Below are positions 27,495 to 35,761 of a stretch of DNA of 64,000 nucleotides, piece by piece. The DNA is from Caulobacter sp. 73W (GTDB lineage: Bacteria > Pseudomonadota > Alphaproteobacteria > Caulobacterales > Caulobacteraceae), in contig NZ_CP158375.1 of NCBI RefSeq assembly GCF_041021955.1, forward strand, positions 2,170,001-2,234,000, given 5' to 3'. Position numbers and translations under genes: made by a program. Position 1 is the first letter of the stretch. Each line of letters starts with the position of its first letter. Under the pieces are notes generated by a model, which did not search any database, was not told the origin of the DNA, and saw only the letters and a list, made by a program, of their open reading frames with translations.

Positions 27495-29219
27495 ATGAAG
27501 CCGAAAATCCTCCTCAGCCGCCGTTGGCCCGATGCGGTCGAGGCGCGGCTGGCGGCGCACTACGACGTCACGCTCAATACCGACGACCAGCCCTTGAGCG
27601 AGGCGCGCTTCCGGGAAGCCATGGCGCGGTTCGACGCCCTGTGCCCGACGGTGTCCGACCGGATTCCGGCCTCGGTGCTGGCCGAACCGGACCCGCGCGT
27701 GCGGATCATCGCCAACTATGGCGCGGGATTCGAACATATCGACCTGGGCGCCGCCAAGGCGGCCGGGCTGGTGGTGACCAACACGCCCGATGTCCTGACC
27801 GACGCGACGGCGGAGCTGGCCCTGCTGCTGATCCTGATGACCAGTCGGCGCGCCGGCGAGGGCGAACGGGAACTGCGCGAGGGGCGCTGGGCGGGCTGGC
27901 GGCCGACCCATCTGCTGGGCCAGTCGCTGGCGGGCAAGGCCCTGGGCCTGGTCGGCTATGGCCGGATCGCCCGCGCCACGGCCCAGCGGGCGCGCGCCGC
28001 TTTGGGCATGAAGATCGCCTATCACAGCCGGCGCCGCGTCGAGGATGAGGACGGGGCGATCTATCACGACACGCTGCAGGGGCTGGCCGCCGTCAGCGAC
28101 GTGCTGTCCCTGCATACGCCGGGCGGCCCCGCGACCCACCACATGATCGACGCCGATCTGCTGGCGCGGATGAAGCCCGGCGCCATCCTGATCAATACGG
28201 CCAGAGGCTCGGTGGTGGCGGAGGAGGACTTGGCCAGGGCCCTGAATAAAGGCGTCATCGCCGCCGCCGGGCTGGACGTCTATCAGGGCGAACCCCAGGT
28301 GAACCCGGTCCTTCTGGCCGCGCCGAACCTGGTGCTGTTGCCCCACCTGGGCAGCGCCACGTTGGAGACGCGGACCGCCATGGGGATGCGCGTGGCCGAT
28401 AATCTCGACCGCTTCTTCAGGGAGAGGCGCCGCTTGATCGCGTCGCTTGATGCGATCGAGGCCGCCCTCGACGGGTGGCGGCGCGATGGGCCGTTCATCC
28501 TGGGCCTCTGCGGCGCCCAGGGATCGGGGAAGTCGACCCTGGCGGCCGGTCTGGCGGAGCGGCTGACCGCGCGGGGTCTCCGCGTCGACGCCCTGTCGAT
28601 CGACGATCTCTACCTGTCGCATGCGGCGCGACAACAGATGGCGCAGGACATTCACCCGCTCTTCGCGACCCGAGGGCCGCCCGGCACGCACGATGTCGCC
28701 CGGGGCCTGTCGATCCTGGATGACGTGAAGGCGGGACGATCCGTGACCCTGCCGCGCTTCGACAAGGCGACCGACGACCCGGTCCCGCGGTCGTCCTGGC
28801 GGCGCTTGGATGCGCCGCTGGATGTCCTGATCTTCGAGGGCTGGTGCGTCGGCGCACGGCTGCAGGCCGAGCACCAGCTGATCGCGCCCGCCAACGCCCT
28901 GGAGGCCCGACGGGACCCGCAGGCGGCCTGGCGTCGTCACGCCAACGCCGTGCTTGGGGGACCCTATGGGGCGCTGTTCAGCCGCATCGACCGGTTGGTG
29001 TTTCTCGCCGCGCCGGGCTTCGAGGTCGTGCATGGCTGGCGGCGACAGCAGGAAGAGGCGCTTCGCCTCCAGTCGCCGGACGCGGGGCGCGTCATGGGCG
29101 ACGACGAGATCGCCGCCTTCATCCAGCACTACGAGCGCCTGACCCGGCATATCCTGGCGACCATGCCCGGCTATGCGGACCTAGTGCTGTCCCTGGACGA
29201 GGAGCGGGGCCTGAGCTGA
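27495..29219 (+). CDS. Fusion of D-isomer 2-hydroxyacid dehydrogenase and D-glycerate 3-kinase
   Basis: A 574-residue open frame with two enzymes. Residues 1-313 are a glyoxylate/hydroxypyruvate reductase: NAD motif GLVGYGRIARATA and catalytic Arg, Glu and His in NTARGSVV, DVYQGEP and LLPHLGSAT. Residues about 318-574 are a GLYK-type glycerate kinase: P-loop GLCGAQGSGKSTLA, SIDDLYLS and the FEGWCVG motif. Together they would turn hydroxypyruvate into D-glycerate and then 3-phosphoglycerate. At the junction an in-frame TTG (28434) is preceded by GGGAGAGG, so a free kinase could also be made. An indel joining two formerly separate genes is possible, since other indels occur in the window. Confidence 0.82.
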   Translation: MKPKILLSRRWPDAVEARLAAHYDVTLNTDDQPLSEARFREAMARFDALCPTVSDRIPASVLAEPDPRVRIIANYGAGFEHIDLGAAKAAGLVVTNTPDVLTDATAELALLLILMTSRRAGEGERELREGRWAGWRPTHLLGQSLAGKALGLVGYGRIARATAQRARAALGMKIAYHSRRRVEDEDGAIYHDTLQGLAAVSDVLSLHTPGGPATHHMIDADLLARMKPGAILINTARGSVVAEEDLARALNKGVIAAAGLDVYQGEPQVNPVLLAAPNLVLLPHLGSATLETRTAMGMRVADNLDRFFRERRRLIASLDAIEAALDGWRRDGPFILGLCGAQGSGKSTLAAGLAERLTARGLRVDALSIDDLYLSHAARQQMAQDIHPLFATRGPPGTHDVARGLSILDDVKAGRSVTLPRFDKATDDPVPRSSWRRLDAPLDVLIFEGWCVGARLQAEHQLIAPANALEARRDPQAAWRRHANAVLGGPYGALFSRIDRLVFLAAPGFEVVHGWRRQQEEALRLQSPDAGRVMGDDEIAAFIQHYERLTRHILATMPGYADLVLSLDEERGLS

Positions 29220-29222
29220 GCG

Positions 29223-29423
29223 TCAGTCCTCGAGGATGCGGGCTTCTTCGGCCAGCATGATCGGCACGCCGTCGCGGATCGGATAGGCCAGCTTGGCCTG
29301 GCGGCTGACCAGCTCGCCGGCCTTGCGGTCATAGTCCAGCGGGCCGCGGCTGACGGGGCAGACCAGAACCTCCAGCAGGCGCGGGTCGATATCGGCGGCG
29401 GGGGTGTCGAAAGGATCGCTCAT
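29223..29423 (-). CDS. Trm112 family protein
   Basis: A 66-residue protein of the Trm112/YcaR family: [50 protein letters not shown] is the whole domain. In other organisms these act as small partners of methyltransferases. Only one Cys remains of the zinc-binding set, common in bacterial members. It follows the Lon-domain gene with nine bases between and probably shares its transcript. Confidence 0.88.
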   Translation of the reverse strand: MSDPFDTPAADIDPRLLEVLVCPVSRGPLDYDRKAGELVSRQAKLAYPIRDGVPIMLAEEARILED

Positions 29424-29432
29424 GGCCGCCTT

Positions 29433-30092
29433 CTACTGGATGGCGGTCGGTTCGTCATCGGGGCCGGCGGCGGCGTCGATCTCCAGCATGGCGATCAGGG
29501 CGGTGCGGCGGTCTTCGGCCGTGCGCGCCTCCAGCAAGGCCTGCTTTTCCTGGGCGTCGAAGGGCAGGGCCATGGACAGGCTGTTGACCAGGGCGTCGCA
29601 GGGCGCGCTTTCGGCGCTTTCCCAGTCGATCTCCATCCCCCGGCGCTCCAGATAGTGCTTCAGGGCCGCCAGGAACGGACCCCGGTCCAGCTCCAGCCCG
29701 ACATCCATGCTGGTCAGGTCGTGCTCGAACGGGGCGTAGTCGGCCCGGACCTGCCGGTAGGGCGTGCGCGCCGGCAGCTCTTCGCCCGCCACGAAACGGC
29801 AGATGCCGGTCAGGGTGATCAGGTAGCGGCCGTCGGCGGTCTCGGCGAAGCTGGTCACCTTGCCCAGGCAGCCGATGGCGGCGAGGCGAGGGCGCTCCGG
29901 ATCGCCGCCATGGCGGGTCTGGATCATGCCGATGATCCGCTCTCCGCCCATGGCGTCGTCGAGCATGTTCAGATAGCGCGGCTCGAAGATGTTGAGCGGC
30001 AACTGCCCGCCCGGAAGCAGCAAGGCTCCGTCCAGCGGAAACACCGGGATCACCTGGGGCAGGTCCGCAGCCTTCCGATAGCCGGTGGGCAT
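29433..30092 (-). CDS. Lon N-terminal domain (LON substrate-binding) protein
   Basis: A 219-residue stand-alone Lon N-domain. The start VIPVFPLDGALLLPGGQLPLNIFEPRYLNMLDDAM is the family signature, with GCLGKVTSFAETADGRYLITLTGICRF in the middle. There is no AAA+ or protease domain. Its function is unclear; it may recognise proteins for quality control. It lies directly downstream of the CnoX-type gene (10 bases), so three small leftward genes form an operon. Confidence 0.88.
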   Translation of the reverse strand: MPTGYRKAADLPQVIPVFPLDGALLLPGGQLPLNIFEPRYLNMLDDAMGGERIIGMIQTRHGGDPERPRLAAIGCLGKVTSFAETADGRYLITLTGICRFVAGEELPARTPYRQVRADYAPFEHDLTSMDVGLELDRGPFLAALKHYLERRGMEIDWESAESAPCDALVNSLSMALPFDAQEKQALLEARTAEDRRTALIAMLEIDAAAGPDDEPTAIQ

Positions 30093-30102
30093 GTGCCGCT
30101 CC

Positions 30103-31011
30103 TTACGAGAACAGGATCGAGGATAGACGTCGCCGACCGTGTTTGGCGACCTCGGACATGGGGCCGGCCGCCTCGAAGACGGTCAGCAGCTGCTTGCGCG
30201 CCGCCTCGTCGTTCCAGGCGCGGTCGCGCTCGATGATGGTCAGCAGGTTGTCCGCCGCCGCATCCAGCCGCCCTTGGCCGGCCAGGGCCTTGGCCAGTTC
30301 GAAGCGGGCCTCGTGATCGTCGGCGTCGGCGGCCAGGCGCTTTTCGAACCCGCTGGTCTCCGACGGCGCGTCGTCGGCCAGGGACAGGGCGGCGCGGACG
30401 CTTTCCAGATCCGGGTCCTTGGCGTCGGCGGGCGCCATATCCGCCAGTTCACGGGCGCGATCGATGTCGCCGCCGGCCAGGTAGCAGCGGGCCAGACCGC
30501 CGATCGCCTTGATGTTCTCTGGGTCCAAGGACAGGGCCTCGGCATAGGCCTGGGCCGCGCCGCCGATGTCGTCCAGGTCCATGGACTCCTTGGCCAGGGC
30601 CAGGATCGCGTCGACGTCGGAGGGGGCGGCGGGGCCAGCCAGCTTGTCGATGAAGGCCTTCACCTGGCTGTCGGGCAGCGCGCCCATGAAGCCGTCCACC
30701 GGCTGGCCGTTGACGAAGGCGTAGACGGTGGGGATCGACTGCACGCGCAGCTGGCCCGCGAAGGCCGGGTTCTTGTCGACGTCGATCTTCACCAGCTTCA
30801 CCGCGCCGCCGGCGGCGGTCACGGCCTTTTCAAGCGCCGGGGTCAGCTGACGGCACGGGCCGCACCAGGTAGCCCAGAAATCGACGATGACGGGCTGGGT
30901 CTTGGACGCCTCGATGACGTCGGCGATGAAGCTGGCGTCGGAGCCTTCCTTGATCAGGTCGTCGGCGGCGCTGTTCTTTGCGGGCGCGAGGCCCTCGCCG
31001 ATCAGGGTCAT
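30103..31011 (-). CDS. Thioredoxin-TPR co-chaperone (CnoX/YbbN family)
   Basis: A 302-residue cytoplasmic protein with a thioredoxin domain (about residues 25-130) followed by TPR-like helices with AYAEALSLDPENIKAIGGLARCYLAGGDIDRA. The redox site is intact, DFWATWCGPCRQLTP. In E. coli CnoX the CxxC has lost reductase activity, whereas this WCGPC should be active, as described for the Caulobacter protein. These proteins pass unfolded clients to GroEL under oxidative (chlorine) stress. It is probably the first gene of the operon with the Lon-domain and Trm112 genes. Confidence 0.87.
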   Translation of the reverse strand: MTLIGEGLAPAKNSAADDLIKEGSDASFIADVIEASKTQPVIVDFWATWCGPCRQLTPALEKAVTAAGGAVKLVKIDVDKNPAFAGQLRVQSIPTVYAFVNGQPVDGFMGALPDSQVKAFIDKLAGPAAPSDVDAILALAKESMDLDDIGGAAQAYAEALSLDPENIKAIGGLARCYLAGGDIDRARELADMAPADAKDPDLESVRAALSLADDAPSETSGFEKRLAADADDHEARFELAKALAGQGRLDAAADNLLTIIERDRAWNDEAARKQLLTVFEAAGPMSEVAKHGRRRLSSILFS

Positions 31012-31065
31012 GGTCGGGTGCTCCAGAATTCCAAGTCGCTAATGTGGTCGCAAGCGCCGCGAGCT

Positions 31066-31584
31066 TCAACGCGCGGCGAGCGTCATGGCGCCGAAATCGA
31101 CGATCATGGGCTCGATGTCCAAGGCCGCCAGGAACCGTCGGAAGCCGGCCTGGGACACCGCGGTGGTCGCGTCATTGCTCAGCGGGTGAAAATTCACCGG
31201 GTCGGCGGCGGCCAGGGCGGCGTCGAGGACGAAGCGCACCCGGCGGTCGCGATCGTTGATCAGGCCGAAGGCGGTGACCGAGCCAGGCGTAACGCCGAGG
31301 ACCTCGACCATCAGCTCTTCCCGGCCAAAGGACAGCCGGCCCGAACCGATCACGGCGGGCAGGGCCTTCAGGTCGATCTGGGTCTCGCCAAGCGCCGAGA
31401 TCAGCCACAGTTGATCCTTGTTGTCCTTGAGGAACAGGTTCTTGGTGTGGCCGCCGGGCAGCGCCGCCTTGATCGCGTGGCCTTCCTCGACCCGGAACAC
31501 CGGCGGGTGCTCGTGGGTCAGGTGATCGACGCCGTGGCGATCGAAGAAGGCGAAGAGGTCGGAGCGCGCAGCGGGGCCGGTCAT
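31066..31584 (-). CDS. Prolyl-tRNA deacylase (YbaK/ProX family)
   Basis: A 172-residue editing protein that clears mischarged Ala-tRNA(Pro) or a related mischarged tRNA in trans. Family motifs visible are [41 protein letters not shown], with the catalytic-type Lys in KNLFLKD, and [21 protein letters not shown]. The order fits the free-standing PrdX/ProXp-ala type. It ends 54 bases before the CnoX start on the same strand. Confidence 0.87.
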   Translation of the reverse strand: MTGPAARSDLFAFFDRHGVDHLTHEHPPVFRVEEGHAIKAALPGGHTKNLFLKDNKDQLWLISALGETQIDLKALPAVIGSGRLSFGREELMVEVLGVTPGSVTAFGLINDRDRRVRFVLDAALAAADPVNFHPLSNDATTAVSQAGFRRFLAALDIEPMIVDFGAMTLAAR

Positions 31585-31653
31585 GCCGCCTCCCTAGCGC
31601 AGGCCAAGGCTCAAGGTTAGAGGTGTTTCGACATCCAAGCTTGAGGACCCTGC

Positions 31654-32397
31654 ATGCAGCTCGAGTGCTACCCCACCTGCAACCGCCCGCCGGACATCGT
31701 GCCGGGGCGCCCGCAACGCGGGTGGATGGAGACCTTTTCGGACCGGCACCCGTACCGCTGTCTGCCCCTGACCATGGCCAACACCTCCGGGTGGGAGATC
31801 CTGTGCCCGGTCGGCTTCACGGCGACCTGGACTGGCGGCAAGCATCAGGACGACATCCGCCTGACGCCGGACCACCCGTTTCCGGACTTCACCGATTTCG
31901 TGAAATCACACTTCAGCCATGGGGTTCTGACCTTCCACCCCGGCTATCTGTTCCGCAGTCCTCCGGGCTGGTCCATGTGGACCACCGGCGCGCCGAACCA
32001 TGTGAAGGACGGCATCCAGGCCCTGACCGGCCTGGTGGAGACCGACTGGCTGCCGTTCCCCTTCACGATGAACTGGATTTTCACCCGCCCGGGCGAGGTC
32101 CGCTTCGAAAAGGGCGAGCCGTTCTGTTTCATCACCCTGGTGCAGGACAAGCCGCTGGCCCAGGTGCAGCCGGTGACCCGCTCCCTGGCCCGCAACGACG
32201 AGCTGCGTGACCAGTACGACGCGTGGAGCCGCCAGCGCGGCGAATTCAACGCCCGAATCTTCCGCCGGGAGCCGGAGGCGGTGAAGGAAGCTTGGCAGCG
32301 CTATTACTTCAAGGGAGAGCTGCCGGAAGAGCTGGGGCCGGGGCCGACGGACCACGTCAACAAGCGCCGTTTGAAGGCTCCGAAACTGGGGGCGTGA
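31654..32397 (+). CDS. DUF6065 family protein
   Basis: A 247-residue soluble protein without signal peptide or membrane segment, matching what I know of the DUF6065 family. Distinct segments are CPVGFTATWTGG, HFSHGVLTFHPGYLFRSPPGWSMWTTGAPNH and FPFTMNWIFTRPGEVRFEKGEPFCFITLVQ. The aromatic-rich, strand-rich core suggests a cupin- or jelly-roll-like fold, but this is a guess. No function is known. It is followed by tRNA-Gly. Confidence 0.8.
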   Translation: MQLECYPTCNRPPDIVPGRPQRGWMETFSDRHPYRCLPLTMANTSGWEILCPVGFTATWTGGKHQDDIRLTPDHPFPDFTDFVKSHFSHGVLTFHPGYLFRSPPGWSMWTTGAPNHVKDGIQALTGLVETDWLPFPFTMNWIFTRPGEVRFEKGEPFCFITLVQDKPLAQVQPVTRSLARNDELRDQYDAWSRQRGEFNARIFRREPEAVKEAWQRYYFKGELPEELGPGPTDHVNKRRLKAPKLGA

Positions 32398-32486
32398 TTT
32401 TCTTCGACAGGCGGCTTGCAAAGGCTAGAGGCCTCTGCCATAAGCCGGCCTCTCGAATTTGGGGACGCGGTTCGCCGCCCCCCGAT

Positions 32487-32562
32487 GCGGGCGTAGCTCA
32501 GTGGTAGAGCACAACCTTGCCAAGGTTGGGGTCGAGAGTTCGAAATCTCTTCGCCCGCTCCA
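32487..32562 (+). tRNA. tRNA-Gly (anticodon GCC) with an eight-base T-loop
   Basis: The cloverleaf is clear: acceptor GCGGGCG/CGCCCGC, D arm GCTC/GAGC, anticodon stem CAACC/GGTTG with anticodon GCC at 32519-32521, T stem GAGAG/CTCTT, discriminator T and encoded CCA. The T-loop reads TTCGAAAT (32539-32546), eight bases where seven are expected; removing one A of the AAA run gives the standard TTCGAAT. This is probably a sequencing error, otherwise the tRNA would be defective. Total length is 76 including CCA, one more than expected. Confidence 0.93.
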
Positions 32563-32587
32563 ATCTCCCGATTGGAGCTTCGAGTTG

Positions 32588-32616
32588 AAAAGGGTCCGCT
32601 TCGGCGGGCCCTTTTT
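32588..32616 (+). terminator. Intrinsic terminator after tRNA-Gly
   Basis: GGGTCCGC, loop TTCG, GCGGGCCC (eight pairs, one G-U) is preceded by four A and followed by TTTTT. It is a strong Rho-independent terminator 25 bases after the tRNA. Confidence 0.92.
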
Positions 32617-32696
32617 CGTTTCGGCTCCTGTTTCTTCTCGCTTCAGGAACATCGCCTCAACGCCGCCCGTTTCGCTGTCCAGCACAGGAGATGGTC

Positions 32697-33143
32697 ATGA
32701 CCGATACGAACGGCGACTGGGAACAGGATCAGGCGGAGACCTTCGACGAGGACAACATGTCTCTCGACGAGCAGGGCGGCCCCAACGCCGAGTTCCGAAC
32801 CTTCGAGGAAATGCCCGACGTCGAGGACCTGACCCAGGCGGCTGGCGACGCGGACGATGATGACGCCCTTATCGCCGAAGATCTCGACGACGAGGAGATC
32901 ATCGAACTGGAAGCCGACGCCGACAACGGCGAGTTCGACGACGAGGCCCTGGAAGACGATCAGAACCTCGCTGTCCGGTCGACGATGGGCCTGTCGCGCG
33001 GCGCCGATGACGAAGTCGGGCTGGCGGCGGGTGGTGATCTTTCAGACGCGGGCGGCGCCCGCGCCTCGCGCTATGAATCATCGCGGCTGAGCGACGACGA
33101 CCTGGAAGATCTGGGCTATTCGAAAGACGGCAAGGCCGTATAG
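32697..33143 (+). CDS. Highly acidic hypothetical protein
   Basis: A 148-residue protein of unknown function, dominated by Asp and Glu (for example DDDDALIAEDLDDEEIIELEAD and DDEALEDDQN), probably disordered, with no membrane segment. The C-terminus SRYESSRLSDDDLEDLGYSKDGKAV is the most ordered-looking part. ATG 32697 is supported by AGGAG seven bases upstream; ATG 32691 directly abuts that sequence. The region lacks stops in frame and codon use resembles its neighbours, so I regard it as a real gene. A DNA-mimic or chaperone-like role would be speculation. Confidence 0.65.
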   Translation: MTDTNGDWEQDQAETFDEDNMSLDEQGGPNAEFRTFEEMPDVEDLTQAAGDADDDDALIAEDLDDEEIIELEADADNGEFDDEALEDDQNLAVRSTMGLSRGADDEVGLAAGGDLSDAGGARASRYESSRLSDDDLEDLGYSKDGKAV

Positions 33144-33261
33144 TTAAAGCGCGGAAACCTTTACGGAGATTGGTGTTGCGCGAATAAATCCAGTCTTCGA
33201 AACGATTTCTTTGCCAACGGTAGTGCAGGGTGCCCCCTTGTTCTTGGGATAAGGGCGCCGC

Positions 33262-35664
33262 GTGCTCAAAGTTCTGACGTGCCTGACCACCGAGCACGAC
33301 TTCCGGCTCGTTCTGGTCGCGGCGGTCGTCTGTTTCTCGGCATGCCTGACGGCCTTCCGGCTGTTCTCGCGGATCCGTGGCTCGGAGGGCATGGTCCGCG
33401 CGGCCTGGCTGCTGCTGACCGGTCTGGTCGCGGGCTCCGGCGTCTGGGCCACCCACTTCATCGCCATGCTGGCCTATCAGCCCGGCCTGCCCACCGGCTA
33501 CGAGCCGATGGGCACCTTGGCCTCGCTGATGATCGCGGTGGTGTTCATCGGCGGCGGCTTCGCCGTGGGCGCCGTGCGTCGCGAGAGCGACAACCAGGTG
33601 GCCGGCGGCGTTCTGATCGGCCTGGGCGTGGCGGCCATGCACTATGAGGGCATGTCGGCCTTCGAGACCCAGGGCCAACTCGTCTGGGAGCAGTCCATCG
33701 TCGGCGCCTCGGTGCTGTTCGGCGTCATCGGCGCTGTGGCCGCTCTTCTTGTGGCTGGCCGGGCGCGCAGCCTGAGCCGCCAGATGATGGCCGGCGCCCT
33801 GTTCGCCACGGGCGTCTGCGCCCTTCACTTCACCGGAATGGGCGCCATCACCGTCATTCCGGACCCCACCATCGTTGTTCCGAGCCAGCTGCTGTCGGGC
33901 GGGGTCCTGACCTTCGCCGTGACCGGCATCACCGGCATGATCGTCCTGGGCGGCCTGGGCGCGGTGGTCATCGAATCCCAGACCAACCGCTCGGCCGTGG
34001 AGCGCACCCGCCGTCTGGCCAACGCCGCCTATGAGGGCATCGTGGTCGTCGAGGACGGCCGGCTGAACGACGCCAACGCCGCCTTCTGCGAACTGATCGG
34101 CGCGCCCCTGGGCGACATCCGCGGCGAGCGGGTGGAAGGCGAGTTGCTGGTGTTCGACAAGAGCGCCGCGCCGCGCATCGAACACCGCCGCGAGGCCGTG
34201 CTGCGGCCCCGCAACGGTTCGGTCGAGATCCCGGTGGAGGTGTTCTCGCGCGTGCTGGACGACGGTCGCCGCACCGAAAGCACGGGCCTGACCGTTCTGG
34301 CGATCCGCGACCTGCGCGAGCGCCGCTCGGCGGAAGAGAAGATCCGCTATCTGGCCGAGCATGACGGTCTGACCGGCCTGCCCAACCGCCACGCCTTGCA
34401 GGCGCGCCTATCGTCGGCGCTGGAGCGGGTCGAGGCCTCGCGCGAGGGTCTGGCCCTGCTGTGCCTGGACCTCGACAAGTTCAAGGACGCCAACGACGTT
34501 CACGGCCACGCCGCCGGCGACGCCCTGCTGGTCGAGGCGGCGCAACGTCTGTCCAGCCTGCTGCCGGCCCCCTCCTTCGCCGCGCGCCTGGGCGGGGACG
34601 AATTCGTGATCGTGCAGATCGGCGGCCGCGACCAGCCGTCCGCTGCGGCCGAACTGGCCGCGCGGGTGCTTGAGGTCATGCGCAAGCCGTTCAGCTATGA
34701 GGGCCACGAGCTTTCCCTGAGCGTCAGCATCGGGGTCAGCCTGTGCCCGGACGACGGGCGCACCGCCGCCGCCCTTCTGGCCAACGCCGACATGGCCCTT
34801 TACCGGGCCAAGGAAAGCGGCCGCGACCGCTATCGCTTCTTCAAGCGCGAGATGGATGAGACCATCCGCGAGCGCCGTAATCTGGCTTGGGAGCTGAAGG
34901 CCGCCATCCAGGCCGAAGAGCTGATGGTCTATTACCAGCCCCAGGCGCGCACCTCGGACGGCGAGGTCTGCGGTTTCGAGGCGCTGGTGCGCTGGAACCA
35001 TCCCACGCGCGGCATGATCCCGCCGGTGGAGTTCATACCGATCGCCGAGGAAAGCGGTCTGATCGAAGCCCTCGGCGCCTTCGTGCTCAACCGCGCCTGC
35101 GCCGACGCCATGGCCTGGGAGCGTCCGTTGAACGTGGCGGTGAACCTGTCGCCGTTGCAGCTGAACCAGCCTGGCCTGTCGGCCATGGTCCACGGGGTGT
35201 TGGTCAATTCCGGCCTGTCGCCGCAGCGGCTTGAGCTGGAAGTGACCGAAAGCGCCCTGTTCAAGGACTACCAGCGAGCCCTGGACAACCTGCGCCAGCT
35301 GAAGGCCTTGGGCGTGCGCATCGCCATGGACGATTTCGGCACCGGCTATTCGTCGCTGTCGACCCTGCAGTCCTTCCCCTTCGACAAGCTCAAGATCGAC
35401 AAGAGCTTCGTCGAGAGCATCCACCGCCACGACCGCGCCACCGCCATCGTGAAGGCGGTGCTGAGCCTGGGCCGCAGCCTGGATATCCCCGTTGTCGCCG
35501 AGGGTGTGGAGACCGGCGAGCAGCTGGCCTTCCTGCGCGGCGAGAACTGCGCCGAGGTCCAGGGTTACGCGATCGGCCGCCCCGCGCCGGTGGACACTCT
35601 GTCCAACTGGACCCACCCCTTGTCCCGCAAGGCCGCGCCGCGCCGACGCTCCACCGCCGCCTGA
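33262..35664 (+). CDS. MHYT-PAS-GGDEF-EAL cyclic-di-GMP signalling protein
   Basis: An 800-residue inner-membrane protein. Residues 15-245 form an MHYT sensor of about seven membrane segments with the motifs WATHFIAM, AMHYEGM and LHFTGM, which are thought to bind copper and sense gases. A PAS-like domain follows (about 255-350). The GGDEF domain has the active-site RLGGDEFVIV (about 442), preceded by DKFKDANDVHGHAAGD. The EAL domain is complete, with GFEALVRW (about 570), ELEVTES, MDDFGTGYSSLS, KIDKSF and VVAEGVET. Both catalytic sites look intact, so it may make and break c-di-GMP. No operon partner is obvious. Confidence 0.92.
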   Translation: MLKVLTCLTTEHDFRLVLVAAVVCFSACLTAFRLFSRIRGSEGMVRAAWLLLTGLVAGSGVWATHFIAMLAYQPGLPTGYEPMGTLASLMIAVVFIGGGFAVGAVRRESDNQVAGGVLIGLGVAAMHYEGMSAFETQGQLVWEQSIVGASVLFGVIGAVAALLVAGRARSLSRQMMAGALFATGVCALHFTGMGAITVIPDPTIVVPSQLLSGGVLTFAVTGITGMIVLGGLGAVVIESQTNRSAVERTRRLANAAYEGIVVVEDGRLNDANAAFCELIGAPLGDIRGERVEGELLVFDKSAAPRIEHRREAVLRPRNGSVEIPVEVFSRVLDDGRRTESTGLTVLAIRDLRERRSAEEKIRYLAEHDGLTGLPNRHALQARLSSALERVEASREGLALLCLDLDKFKDANDVHGHAAGDALLVEAAQRLSSLLPAPSFAARLGGDEFVIVQIGGRDQPSAAAELAARVLEVMRKPFSYEGHELSLSVSIGVSLCPDDGRTAAALLANADMALYRAKESGRDRYRFFKREMDETIRERRNLAWELKAAIQAEELMVYYQPQARTSDGEVCGFEALVRWNHPTRGMIPPVEFIPIAEESGLIEALGAFVLNRACADAMAWERPLNVAVNLSPLQLNQPGLSAMVHGVLVNSGLSPQRLELEVTESALFKDYQRALDNLRQLKALGVRIAMDDFGTGYSSLSTLQSFPFDKLKIDKSFVESIHRHDRATAIVKAVLSLGRSLDIPVVAEGVETGEQLAFLRGENCAEVQGYAIGRPAPVDTLSNWTHPLSRKAAPRRRSTAA

Positions 35665-35761
35665 GTCCGCGGCGCAAAGAAGCGACATCAGCCGCTTTCG
35701 CGCGCATCCCATCCCGGGTTACAACGTTGACGGGACAGGGGTGGCCCACGTGGAGTGAGCT

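Noticed and set aside
35747..35752. CACGTG just before the metalloprotease gene
   Set aside because: It lacks parS arms and lies at the ribosome-binding region of that gene.
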